64,000 nt of DNA from Cyanobacteria bacterium UBA3301 (GTDB taxonomy: Bacteria > Cyanobacteriota > Vampirovibrionia > Gastranaerophilales > Gastranaerophilaceae): assembly GCA_002361485.1 (NCBI GenBank), contig DESZ01000025.1, positions 146,518 to 210,517 of the forward strand, read 5' to 3'. The notes below the pieces were generated by a model. The model did no database searches, had not been told where the DNA came from, and saw only the letters and a program-made list of their open reading frames with translations. The translations under genes were made by a program, and so were the position numbers. Of the stretch, positions 34,147 to 41,432 are shown one piece after another (positions within the stretch are counted from its first letter, which is position 1; the number at the start of each line of letters is the position of its first letter).

Positions 34147-34431
34147 ATGAAAAGAGTTATTATATCTTTGTTGGCGTTATCTTTATTATCGCTTAGTGCA
34201 CCTGCATTTGCGGGAACACACGGAACAAACGGGAAAGTAAGCGGTCGTTCTGTTGGCGCAGCAGCTTTGTCGTTGTTAATATGGCCGGGTATTGGTCAGG
34301 CTGTTAATGATAATGGTTATGAAAAAAATGTTACTCACGCTGTATTAGGGTTGACCGGTATTTTCAGAATATGGTCTTGTTATGATGCATTAGTTGACAG
34401 AAAAGGCGGAGTTTGGAAAAACAGAATTTAA
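34147..34431 (+). CDS. Small exported protein
   Basis: The 94-residue product is from the ATG at 34147, preceded by AAAGGGG and a TATAAT promoter at about 34115. It has a clear signal peptide (KRVIISLLALSLLSLSAPAFA, cleavage before GTHG). The mature part contains a hydrophobic Gly/Ala segment (VGAAALSLLIWPGIGQAV) and a second weaker one (AVLGLTGIFRIWSC). It may insert in a membrane or form oligomers. No family recognised. A terminator follows at once. Confidence 0.75.
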   Translation: MKRVIISLLALSLLSLSAPAFAGTHGTNGKVSGRSVGAAALSLLIWPGIGQAVNDNGYEKNVTHAVLGLTGIFRIWSCYDALVDRKGGVWKNRI

Positions 34432-34456
34432 TTACAATCAGAAAATAATTTAGTTT

Positions 34457-34488
34457 CCGCGGTTACACAAAACCGCGGTTTTCTTTTG
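34457..34488 (+). terminator. Rho-independent terminator
   Basis: CCGCGGTT, loop ACACAA, AACCGCGG and a T-rich tail follow the small exported protein gene. Confidence 0.85.
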
Positions 34489-34612
34489 TTAAAAAATATT
34501 TACAACTTGAAAACCCTTGATTTAATTCGCTTTAATGCAATATCCGATATAAAAATTTTTTTCGATATGTTATTTTTTTGAAAAAACGGGAGTATAAATT
34601 TTAGGAGGATAA

Positions 34613-34792
34613 ATGGATATTGTATTAAATTCCGGTAATTACGGAAATCTTGATAACAGGCTTTTACAGGCAATTTATAATTGTAAAATAAAAAGTGCAA
34701 AGGAAACGTTGAGTCTATTGTTTGAGAATCTTTCAATGAATGAAGGCTTAAATTATATAGGCGAATTGAACAAAAATGACATTATGTTATAG
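34613..34792 (+). CDS. Small hypothetical protein (59 residues)
   Basis: A short reading frame begins at the ATG at 34613, only 6 bp after a near-perfect TTAGGAGG ribosome binding site, and ends at TAG 34790-34792. The product is MDIVLNSGNYGNLDNRLLQ... with a mixed helical body (AKETLSLLFENLSMNEGL) and no signal or membrane segment. The strong initiation site and normal amino-acid composition argue that it is real. No family recognised. It is 90 bp before the activase gene but separated from it by a likely promoter. Confidence 0.55.
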   Translation: MDIVLNSGNYGNLDNRLLQAIYNCKIKSAKETLSLLFENLSMNEGLNYIGELNKNDIML

Positions 34793-34881
34793 AATGTACC
34801 GCTTGTAATATTTTTTAAACAAATAAAAAATATTGTATTTTCGTGCTATTATAATACTGACAGATATAATAGGACAGATAA

Positions 34882-35886
34882 ATGAGCTTGAAAGTATATT
34901 TAGGGATAGATGTCGGTTCTGTAACGACAAAACTTGCACTTGTTGACGAAACAGGAAAATATGTTGACAGTGTTATGTTAAAAACTGCCGGAACTCCTGT
35001 ATTGGCGGTTCAAACGGGTCTGCAGAGATTATATAATCAAAAAATAACAGAATATGAAGTGACAGGTGTCGGGACAACCGGTTCTGGACGTGCTTTGGCA
35101 GGTTCTTTAGTCGGGGCTGATGTTGTAAAAAATGAAATAACTGCGCACGCAGTAGCCGCAAGTGTTACGGTTCCAGGTGTGCAGACAATTCTTGAAATCG
35201 GCGGTCAGGACAGTAAAATAATTATAATGCGTGACGGTATCGTCACGGATTTTGCTATGAATACTGTTTGTGCTGCAGGTACGGGAAGCTTTTTAGACCA
35301 TCAGGCGCAAAGGTTGAATGTTCCGATTGAAGAATTCGGACCTACCGCATTAAAATCTACCAATCCGGCAAGGATTGCAGGAAGATGCGGTGTTTTTGCA
35401 GAAAGTGATCTGATTCATAAGCAGCAATTGGGGTACCCTGTTGAGGATTTGTTGTATGGGTTATGTCAGGCTCTGGTCAGAAATTATTTAAGTAATTTGG
35501 CTTTAGGCAAAGAATTATTACCTGTATTTTCATTCCAAGGCGGGGTTGCAAGTAATTCAGGCATGGTAAAAGCTTTTGAAGAAGCATTGAATGCTCAGGT
35601 TGTAGTTCCTGAACATCATCAAACAATGGGCGCAATTGGTGCAGCAATGCTTGCTATGGAAAATCATCAATATACTCAAAATCAAACAAAATTTAAGGGC
35701 TGGAATGTTGCGGATATGCATTTTTCATCGATAACTTGTGCATGTAACGGCTGCTCTAATAATTGTGAGGTTATTACTATTGTTGAAGGGGTCGATGAAG
35801 TTCAACATGTGGAAAAAATAAAAGACGTCAAAGGCAATATTATTGCACGCTGGGGCGGTACTTGCGGGCGTTGGGATATAGGATAA
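34882..35886 (+). CDS. 2-hydroxyacyl-CoA dehydratase activase (BadF/BcrA family ATPase)
   Basis: The 334-residue product has the ASKHA-fold phosphate loop GIDVGSVTTKLAL, EIGGQDSKII, the [4Fe-4S] region VCAAGTGSFLDHQA and CGVFAESDLIH, and GGVASNSGMVKAFEEAL. The C-terminus adds a Cys cluster (ITCACNGCSNNCEV, GGTCGRW) absent from the short classical activators such as HgdC. Activators use ATP to fire an electron into a dehydratase or a related double-cubane reductase. No such partner gene adjoins it, so its target lies elsewhere or it has another role. Confidence 0.88.
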   Translation: MSLKVYLGIDVGSVTTKLALVDETGKYVDSVMLKTAGTPVLAVQTGLQRLYNQKITEYEVTGVGTTGSGRALAGSLVGADVVKNEITAHAVAASVTVPGVQTILEIGGQDSKIIIMRDGIVTDFAMNTVCAAGTGSFLDHQAQRLNVPIEEFGPTALKSTNPARIAGRCGVFAESDLIHKQQLGYPVEDLLYGLCQALVRNYLSNLALGKELLPVFSFQGGVASNSGMVKAFEEALNAQVVVPEHHQTMGAIGAAMLAMENHQYTQNQTKFKGWNVADMHFSSITCACNGCSNNCEVITIVEGVDEVQHVEKIKDVKGNIIARWGGTCGRWDIG

Positions 35887-35890
35887 GCTT

Positions 35891-36565
35891 ATGCAAAATT
35901 TTGGGGGTAATCCTTCAAGCAGAACGACAATTCTTTCCGAATTATCAAACGGTAATGCGGAATTGGGTGAGGCGTTTGCGATTATTTTGAATGATATGGT
36001 CGGACAATCCGGAATTACTAACCCAAAAGCCGAACCTTTTGATATGACCTCAAAAAGTTGGAGAATGCTTGCCGCTAAACCTGATAAAACGCCTGATGAT
36101 ATAAAAAAATTAGATGAGGATATATTATCTTCAGTCAGAGATTTGGCGGAATCATATTTGCTTTTTATAGCAAAACAGACAAGAAATTTAACGGGTAAAA
36201 TAGATTATACTCAATATGAAGATTATCTTTTAAAATATCGCTTCGGGCGATATCAGTCAGAAAATAAGCCTGAGTATTTGCAGAAAGTGAAAGTTCAGAT
36301 AAGAAATGCTTTTGATAAGATTTCGGCTTGTTCAATATCAGGTGATGATAAATTGATTGATAAAAATGATATGGCGGTTTATATTTATGCATTGGCAATG
36401 AAATCAAAACAGGATTCATCAAACAAGTTTGTCGGATTTGAAATGGACGGGTTTATTTATCCTGAAAATTATGCGGTTTCGGAGCATAATTTGTTTGAAA
36501 AAGATGATAATTTATTTTCGGTAAAATTAAGAACGGCAAAAAAAATATTAAATAACGAATTATAG
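35891..36565 (+). CDS. Hypothetical cytoplasmic protein
   Basis: The 224-residue product begins 4 bp after the activase stop, with AGGATAAG as likely ribosome binding site, so it is probably co-transcribed. It has no signal peptide or membrane helix. The N-terminal 30 residues are polar and low in complexity (NFGGNPSSRTTILSELSNGN), the rest helical. An acidic GDDKLIDKNDMAVYIYAL segment near residue 155 has a weak EF-hand look, which I do not regard as proof. Function unknown. Confidence 0.65.
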   Translation: MQNFGGNPSSRTTILSELSNGNAELGEAFAIILNDMVGQSGITNPKAEPFDMTSKSWRMLAAKPDKTPDDIKKLDEDILSSVRDLAESYLLFIAKQTRNLTGKIDYTQYEDYLLKYRFGRYQSENKPEYLQKVKVQIRNAFDKISACSISGDDKLIDKNDMAVYIYALAMKSKQDSSNKFVGFEMDGFIYPENYAVSEHNLFEKDDNLFSVKLRTAKKILNNEL

Positions 36566-36575
36566 GAGAAAATTT

Positions 36576-37232
36576 ATGAAAAAACTTTTAACATTATTGG
36601 TTTTTATATTATTTATGGCAAACGGAGCTTTAGCCTTTGAAGACATACAGGTTGTTGAACCTGTTACTAAGACGGAAACAGCAGAAGTTAAAACCCCTGA
36701 GATTCCTGATGTGAAGTTTGACTGGCTTGATTTGACAAAAGAGCAAAGGATAAATGTTTTAAATGATTTTGGCAGTGTTGTGTTTAATGATGATTCAAAA
36801 ATTCATTTAACAAAGCAGGAATTTAATTCTCAGCTTGCTAAATATAAAAAGGATAAAGAGTTTAAACATCATTATATGCTTACAAATAACGGAGTAACAG
36901 ATGATGAAGATGCAAAATACAACCCGTTTTATTATAAAAAGGATACCCTTGTAATATATGCAATTCAATACAAAAACGATATTCACCATTCTTTGTACTA
37001 CACGCCGTACGGAAAACTTTATTATGTTGATATAACATCAGATAATTATCCGAATTATCCGTATTATTCAATGCAGTATAACAGAAAAGGGGTATTAAAA
37101 AGCGCAATATATTTTGTTTCTCCTGATATTCAATATATGTTTAACGGTGAACAAGAATTTGTCGGTGTTTGGTACAAAGATAAATTATATGATATCGACG
37201 GAAAACAAATTTCTACCCGCGAAGGCTGGTAA
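36576..37232 (+). CDS. Exported hypothetical protein
   Basis: The 218-residue product has a signal peptide (KKLLTLLVFILFMANGALA, cleavage before FEDI). The mature part is rich in Tyr, Lys and Asp, with short beta-strand-like segments (YYTPYGKLYYVDI, YPYYSMQYNRKGVLKSAIYF) resembling an antiparallel sheet or MORN/YD-like turns. TAGGAG precedes the ATG, 10 bp after the previous gene. It is probably periplasmic. No family recognised. Confidence 0.7.
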   Translation: MKKLLTLLVFILFMANGALAFEDIQVVEPVTKTETAEVKTPEIPDVKFDWLDLTKEQRINVLNDFGSVVFNDDSKIHLTKQEFNSQLAKYKKDKEFKHHYMLTNNGVTDDEDAKYNPFYYKKDTLVIYAIQYKNDIHHSLYYTPYGKLYYVDITSDNYPNYPYYSMQYNRKGVLKSAIYFVSPDIQYMFNGEQEFVGVWYKDKLYDIDGKQISTREGW

Positions 37233-37251
37233 GATATAAAAAGGGCATTTT

Positions 37252-38829
37252 ATGGAAACAGAGAATAGCAATGTGTTTTGGTCTAACAGTTTTTGGAAAG
37301 ATTTCGTTTCGGATTGGAGATGGCTCGGATGTTTGGCATTTATAATAACATTATTGCCCCTTGAAAATGCTATGTTTTCGCGTATTATAGGGATTTTTGC
37401 ACCGATATTTTTGTATACATTAAACAATAAAAATATTATGCGCTTTGGTTGGTTTATCAAATTCGCAGGTATTTATGTTGCATTATATTTTTGCAAAATG
37501 CTTTTTATATTTTTCAATGCTTTGGTTAAGCAGACCGTGTTGATACCGATTTTGATATTTATAAAGCTTTTAATTTTTGTAATTATTGAATTTATTTTTG
37601 TACTTTTATTCGGTTATATCGTGAATTTGGTATTTGTTGGTATTATTAAGCTTTTATCAAAAAATAAATACACCCAAAAAATTGTTGATTTTTTTGAAAA
37701 TATTTTTATAAAATCGCCTGAAATTATGGTAAGCATTATTGTTTTAGCAATTATTACAACAAATATCATAACATATTTTATTCACGAAAAAGGGCGTTTT
37801 GATACTATAAAAACACCGATAACAGTATCTGACAATTTGCCTGTTACCGAATATGAAAAGGGAAAATTACTTGTCATATATCCTGCTTTGTCCCAATATT
37901 ATACGATTGATACGATTACAAAAAACATTAAAAACGGTATGCTTGCATTTGAGAAAGCGGAGTATACTTATCTTGTAAGGCTTAACGATAAAGAAATGTT
38001 TATTTTGACTCCGAAAAAAACTGATGAAAAATCTAACAAGAGTGTCAATATAAAAATACTTAATTTGAACAATTTTTCGCTTGAAAACATTGGGGATTAT
38101 GAATTAGATATCAATTTTGCAATGAGTTTATATCCTTTAGATGATGATAGAATGCTTATCATAGGCGGCGCAGGACATAGCAAACAAACTTATATATACG
38201 AAAACCGTGCGATTACGAGAATATCGGATTTGCCTGACGGGTATATTGAACCTAAAATAATAAAATTAAACGACAATGAATTCGCGATTGTCGGAAATAT
38301 TGAACAAAATACGCGTGCTGAATTGGTTTTAGGTATTGATGTATTTGATAAAAATAGTAAAACATTTACTAAAAAATTAAGATACGTAATTGATGGTAAA
38401 AATAAAAATTTATATTCGCGTTCTTCAACACCTGATAATGTGTTTCTAAATGATAACAGGGAATTGATAATTGTAGAACGCGTATATTTTATGGGAAGAC
38501 CAAACGTTGTAGTTATTGATACGAACGATTTTAAAGTGATTTCTAATGAGAATATTCCAAATGGGTCAAAAGTGTCGTATGATTCGATAATGCAGATTTC
38601 TGATAACAAATTGCTGCTTGTTGTCGGATATAAAAACAAACAATACAGTAAACGCGCTTATATTTATGATGTAAAAACAAAAAAATTATCTCCTGTAAAT
38701 TCAAAAAGAAAAACAATTCGTGCAAACGGAAAAGCCATAAAATTGTCTGACGGTAGAATTATAATCTATGGCGGAACAAATGGCGAGTGGGCAAATCATA
38801 AGATAGATATGTTTATTCCGCAGAATTAG
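37252..38829 (+). CDS. Membrane protein with C-terminal Kelch-like beta-propeller
   Basis: The 525-residue product has about five hydrophobic helices in the first 185 residues, then an extracytoplasmic part from about 190. It holds repeated blades of Kelch/galactose-oxidase type: LYPLDDDRMLIIGGAG, KIIKLNDNEFAIVGN, MQISDNKLLLVVGY and IKLSDGRIIIYGGTN. Kelch propellers usually bind proteins or sugars. It follows the exported protein by 19 bp in the same run as the activase genes. The function is not inferable; a sensor or sugar-binding role is possible. Confidence 0.75.
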   Translation: METENSNVFWSNSFWKDFVSDWRWLGCLAFIITLLPLENAMFSRIIGIFAPIFLYTLNNKNIMRFGWFIKFAGIYVALYFCKMLFIFFNALVKQTVLIPILIFIKLLIFVIIEFIFVLLFGYIVNLVFVGIIKLLSKNKYTQKIVDFFENIFIKSPEIMVSIIVLAIITTNIITYFIHEKGRFDTIKTPITVSDNLPVTEYEKGKLLVIYPALSQYYTIDTITKNIKNGMLAFEKAEYTYLVRLNDKEMFILTPKKTDEKSNKSVNIKILNLNNFSLENIGDYELDINFAMSLYPLDDDRMLIIGGAGHSKQTYIYENRAITRISDLPDGYIEPKIIKLNDNEFAIVGNIEQNTRAELVLGIDVFDKNSKTFTKKLRYVIDGKNKNLYSRSSTPDNVFLNDNRELIIVERVYFMGRPNVVVIDTNDFKVISNENIPNGSKVSYDSIMQISDNKLLLVVGYKNKQYSKRAYIYDVKTKKLSPVNSKRKTIRANGKAIKLSDGRIIIYGGTNGEWANHKIDMFIPQN

Positions 38830-38859
38830 TCAGCCTGTTTAGTCGGATGAGCTCTTAAC

Positions 38860-39024
38860 AAATGGAAAATTGGAACAGACGTTAAGAAGGCAGGAGGCAC
38901 AGAGGGCAAGCAATTATCAGAAAACAAACATTCCCTCACCTAATTTTATGAGATGAAATAAAAAACGAAACAATTTTCCATTTTCAACTTTCAATTTTCC
39001 ATTTAATAAATAGCCTGCCTTCTT
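38860..39024. repeat. Interleaved inverted repeats in intergenic gap
   Basis: AAATGGAAAATTG (38860-38872) is inverted at 38971-38983 and 38992-39004. AAGAAGGCAGG (38884-38894) is inverted at 39014-39024. The two pairs are interleaved (A B A' B'), so as RNA they would form a pseudoknot rather than a simple hairpin. There is no ORF in this 220-bp gap between convergent genes. Confidence 0.55.
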
Positions 39025-39052
39025 GGCTTCTGGACTTTTGTTAAAATCCCCC

Positions 39053-40288
39053 CTAGTTTAGAGAAATTTCAAAGTTGCCGTTATAGAATTTTATTGTTAA
39101 ATTAAGGGTTTCGTTATGGTATGCACTTGGCGGAGGGTTATAGCTCGGGGTTGCGTTCATTGCACTATATACAGCTTCATTAAGCGTCAAATTTGAAGAT
39201 TGTTTAGTGAAAACTCTGTTTGTCAATCTTCCGTTTGAAGCAATTTTAAACGATAGCGAGCATGAACCGTCACCAACAACGCTTGCAAAATCAATTTTTC
39301 TTCCGATGGAATTTCTTAAAGAGGTTTTATAATTAGCAAGCTCTTGTTTTGCGGCAGCAGCTTGTTTTGCAGCTTGTGCTGCAGCTTGCGCAGCGGCAGC
39401 TTTTCGTTGTGCTTCAAGTGCAGCCTGTTGTTGTGCTTGTTGTGCTTGGGTGTTTTGTGCAGATGTTGTTTGGGTTGTTGTGTTTGGTTTTGGTGCTTGC
39501 GCTGGTGTTTGCTGCGCCGTTGTTGTTTGAGTCGTCGGCTTTGGTGCCTGTGTTTGAATTTGCGCCGTAGGTTGTGTATTTTGATTATTTTTAATTTTTG
39601 TTATTAAATTTGTTGTTTGTGTTGAAGTGGTTTTTGTTGGAGTTGCCGCAGGTTTAGGCGGGGTTGTTACGGGTTTTGCTGCGACAGTGGTGGTCGTTTT
39701 AGGTTTTTGAGCTTGTTGAGTTGTTTTTGGTGTGGTTGTATTTTTCGCAGCCGGTTTTGGCTCTTGCGGTTTTGGCTGCGGGATGATTTGTTGAACTATT
39801 CTTGGTAACTCTGCAACAATAGGTATTTCAACCGTTGGCTTTTCTTCTTGGGGCTCAGGTTGTTTAATTTCAACTTTTACAGGGGTATTGTCCCAAAAAG
39901 AATCCAAAGCCGGTATATCTTTTGGGGTTTGCGCCGCTGTTTGAGTATTTTGTTCGTCTGTTTTAGTTTCTTTTTTAGGGTTTCCGATAAAAAACAGTAC
40001 TAAAAATGCCAAGAATATGCATAGGGCAAAAATTCCAATTGAAATTTTGTCATTACCCGGTTGCGGTAATTCATTGAAATCGTCTTTATAATTTGTTTGT
40101 TGCGGATTTTCGATTTCACGAAAATCTTCAAGGTTTGAATAAAAATCATCTTGTTGTGATTTTTCTTCGGTTAATTTTATATTTGATGTTGGATTTGCAG
40201 ATAGAACTTTTACAAAAGTATCATTTCCGCATTCGCAATATTCGGGTTTTATTTCATATTTTGCGCCGCATTCTTTGCATTTATACAT
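39053..40288 (-). CDS. Zinc-ribbon / TM / Pro-Thr-rich / TonB-like C-terminal protein
   Basis: The 411-residue product starts with a zinc ribbon (Cys4, Cys7, Cys18, Cys20; CKECG and CECG). An acidic stretch and one membrane helix (IGIFALCIFLAFLVLFFIG, about 83-102) follow. A long low-complexity region at about 120-310 is rich in Pro, Thr, Lys, Gln and Ala, with AAAQAAAQAAKQAAAAK near its end. The C-terminus matches TonB/TolA domains in style (SLSFKIASNGRLTN, NEAVYSAMNATPSY). The zinc ribbon would lie in the cytoplasm and the TonB-like end in the periplasm, an unusual combination. It is the last gene of cluster A, 2 bp after the next. Confidence 0.78.
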   Translation of the reverse strand: MYKCKECGAKYEIKPEYCECGNDTFVKVLSANPTSNIKLTEEKSQQDDFYSNLEDFREIENPQQTNYKDDFNELPQPGNDKISIGIFALCIFLAFLVLFFIGNPKKETKTDEQNTQTAAQTPKDIPALDSFWDNTPVKVEIKQPEPQEEKPTVEIPIVAELPRIVQQIIPQPKPQEPKPAAKNTTTPKTTQQAQKPKTTTTVAAKPVTTPPKPAATPTKTTSTQTTNLITKIKNNQNTQPTAQIQTQAPKPTTQTTTAQQTPAQAPKPNTTTQTTSAQNTQAQQAQQQAALEAQRKAAAAQAAAQAAKQAAAAKQELANYKTSLRNSIGRKIDFASVVGDGSCSLSFKIASNGRLTNRVFTKQSSNLTLNEAVYSAMNATPSYNPPPSAYHNETLNLTIKFYNGNFEISLN

Positions 40289-40290
40289 TT

Positions 40291-41430
40291 TTATTTTCTA
40301 ACCTTTTCTATATCATTGTAATCATTTGGAGTGGAGTATTTTGAGCTCGTTGAAGTTCTCCAGGCACCTTCAAAGTGTGTTGTAACACGTTTTGATCCTG
40401 TCGGAAAATTCAATATCGAATGTCCTTGATAACTTCTTATAACAGGCGCAATAAATTGAATTGCGTAAGGTGTATAAGCTTTTGTATCAGACCAGGTTTG
40501 AACGTTTGAAACTTTTCCGTATTTATCAACATCAAAAGTAAATCTAAATATTGTACCGTTTGGGACAACAGGCATATTAACATCTCTCATAATGGAGTTT
40601 TGTAAGTTTGAGCGCCATCTGTTCCATGCAATTTCTTCTTCTGCAGCAGTTAGCGTTATGTTTTGTCCTGATGTTGCGGAAACAGGTTTGTGTGTTTGTG
40701 CTGTTGCAGAGGTTGCCGGTTTTGGCGTTTGTGCGGTTGTTGTTGTTTTAACTGTCGGTGGTGTTGTTTTGGTTGTGTTTGCTGTAGTTGTTATCGGTTT
40801 AGGGGTTGTTGTTTGTTTTGGTGTTTGAGTTTGAACCGGTTGTTGCTGATTTTGCGCCGCTTTTTGTGCATTATTTACTATTCTTTGTAAATCAATTTGA
40901 GGAGATTGAGTTGTAACCTTTGTATTTGAAGGTTTTACGTTAGTTGTGTTTATTTTTGTTTGAGTTGGTGTAACTTTTGTCGGAGTTACTTTTGTTTGGT
41001 TAAAATTAACCTTTGTTGAGGTTGGTGTTATGTTATTTTTTATCGGAGTTATATTTTTAACGTTATTCACATTTGTCGGTGTAACGTTTATCGGGGTAAT
41101 CGGAACGGAAGTCCCCCTGTTTTCCGCATTTTGTAGCCTTGTTTGGGTTGAATTCATATTAACATCTTGTACCACAATATTTTGGTTGTTTGAAGATAAA
41201 TTCATATCTTGGTTTGCCACTTCAACATTTTGTGAATTTTGAATATTGGAATTTTGAACCAATATAGGGATATCTTTGTCTGCAACTTTTACGTTTTGGT
41301 TGGTTACAATTTTATAATCCGAATTATAAATCATAACGGAATTATGCATTTTCGGTTTCATAATGCATATACAGATTGTTGATATGATTGCCAAAATTAG
41401 CAATATTTGAAAGATTGTTTTGTAACCCAT
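40291..41430 (-). CDS. TonB/TolA-like periplasmic spanning protein (cluster A)
   Basis: The 379-residue product has an N-terminal anchor (YKTIFQILLILAIISTICICIM), an Asn-rich segment with degenerate repeats (NSNIQNSQNVEVANQDMNL), then Thr/Pro/Lys-rich repeats (TKVTPTKVTPTQTKINTTN). The C-terminal domain is of TonB type (WRSNLQNSIMRDV, FTFDVDKYGKVSNVQTWS), ending STPNDYNDIEKVRK. The layout (anchor, extended linker, C-terminal receptor-contacting domain) is that of TonB/TolA proteins, which transmit proton-motive energy to the outer membrane. The paralogue at 46076-46990 shares the same ending (RPSDFNDLERI). It sits 2 bp behind the 8-TM gene. Confidence 0.75.
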   Translation of the reverse strand: MGYKTIFQILLILAIISTICICIMKPKMHNSVMIYNSDYKIVTNQNVKVADKDIPILVQNSNIQNSQNVEVANQDMNLSSNNQNIVVQDVNMNSTQTRLQNAENRGTSVPITPINVTPTNVNNVKNITPIKNNITPTSTKVNFNQTKVTPTKVTPTQTKINTTNVKPSNTKVTTQSPQIDLQRIVNNAQKAAQNQQQPVQTQTPKQTTTPKPITTTANTTKTTPPTVKTTTTAQTPKPATSATAQTHKPVSATSGQNITLTAAEEEIAWNRWRSNLQNSIMRDVNMPVVPNGTIFRFTFDVDKYGKVSNVQTWSDTKAYTPYAIQFIAPVIRSYQGHSILNFPTGSKRVTTHFEGAWRTSTSSKYSTPNDYNDIEKVRK

Positions 41431-41432
41431 AT

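Noticed and set aside
39344..40890. Plus-strand ORFs rich in Cys, Leu and Val opposite the TonB-like genes
   Set aside because: They mirror the low-complexity Thr/Pro/Gln/Ala-rich coding strand and are not genes.
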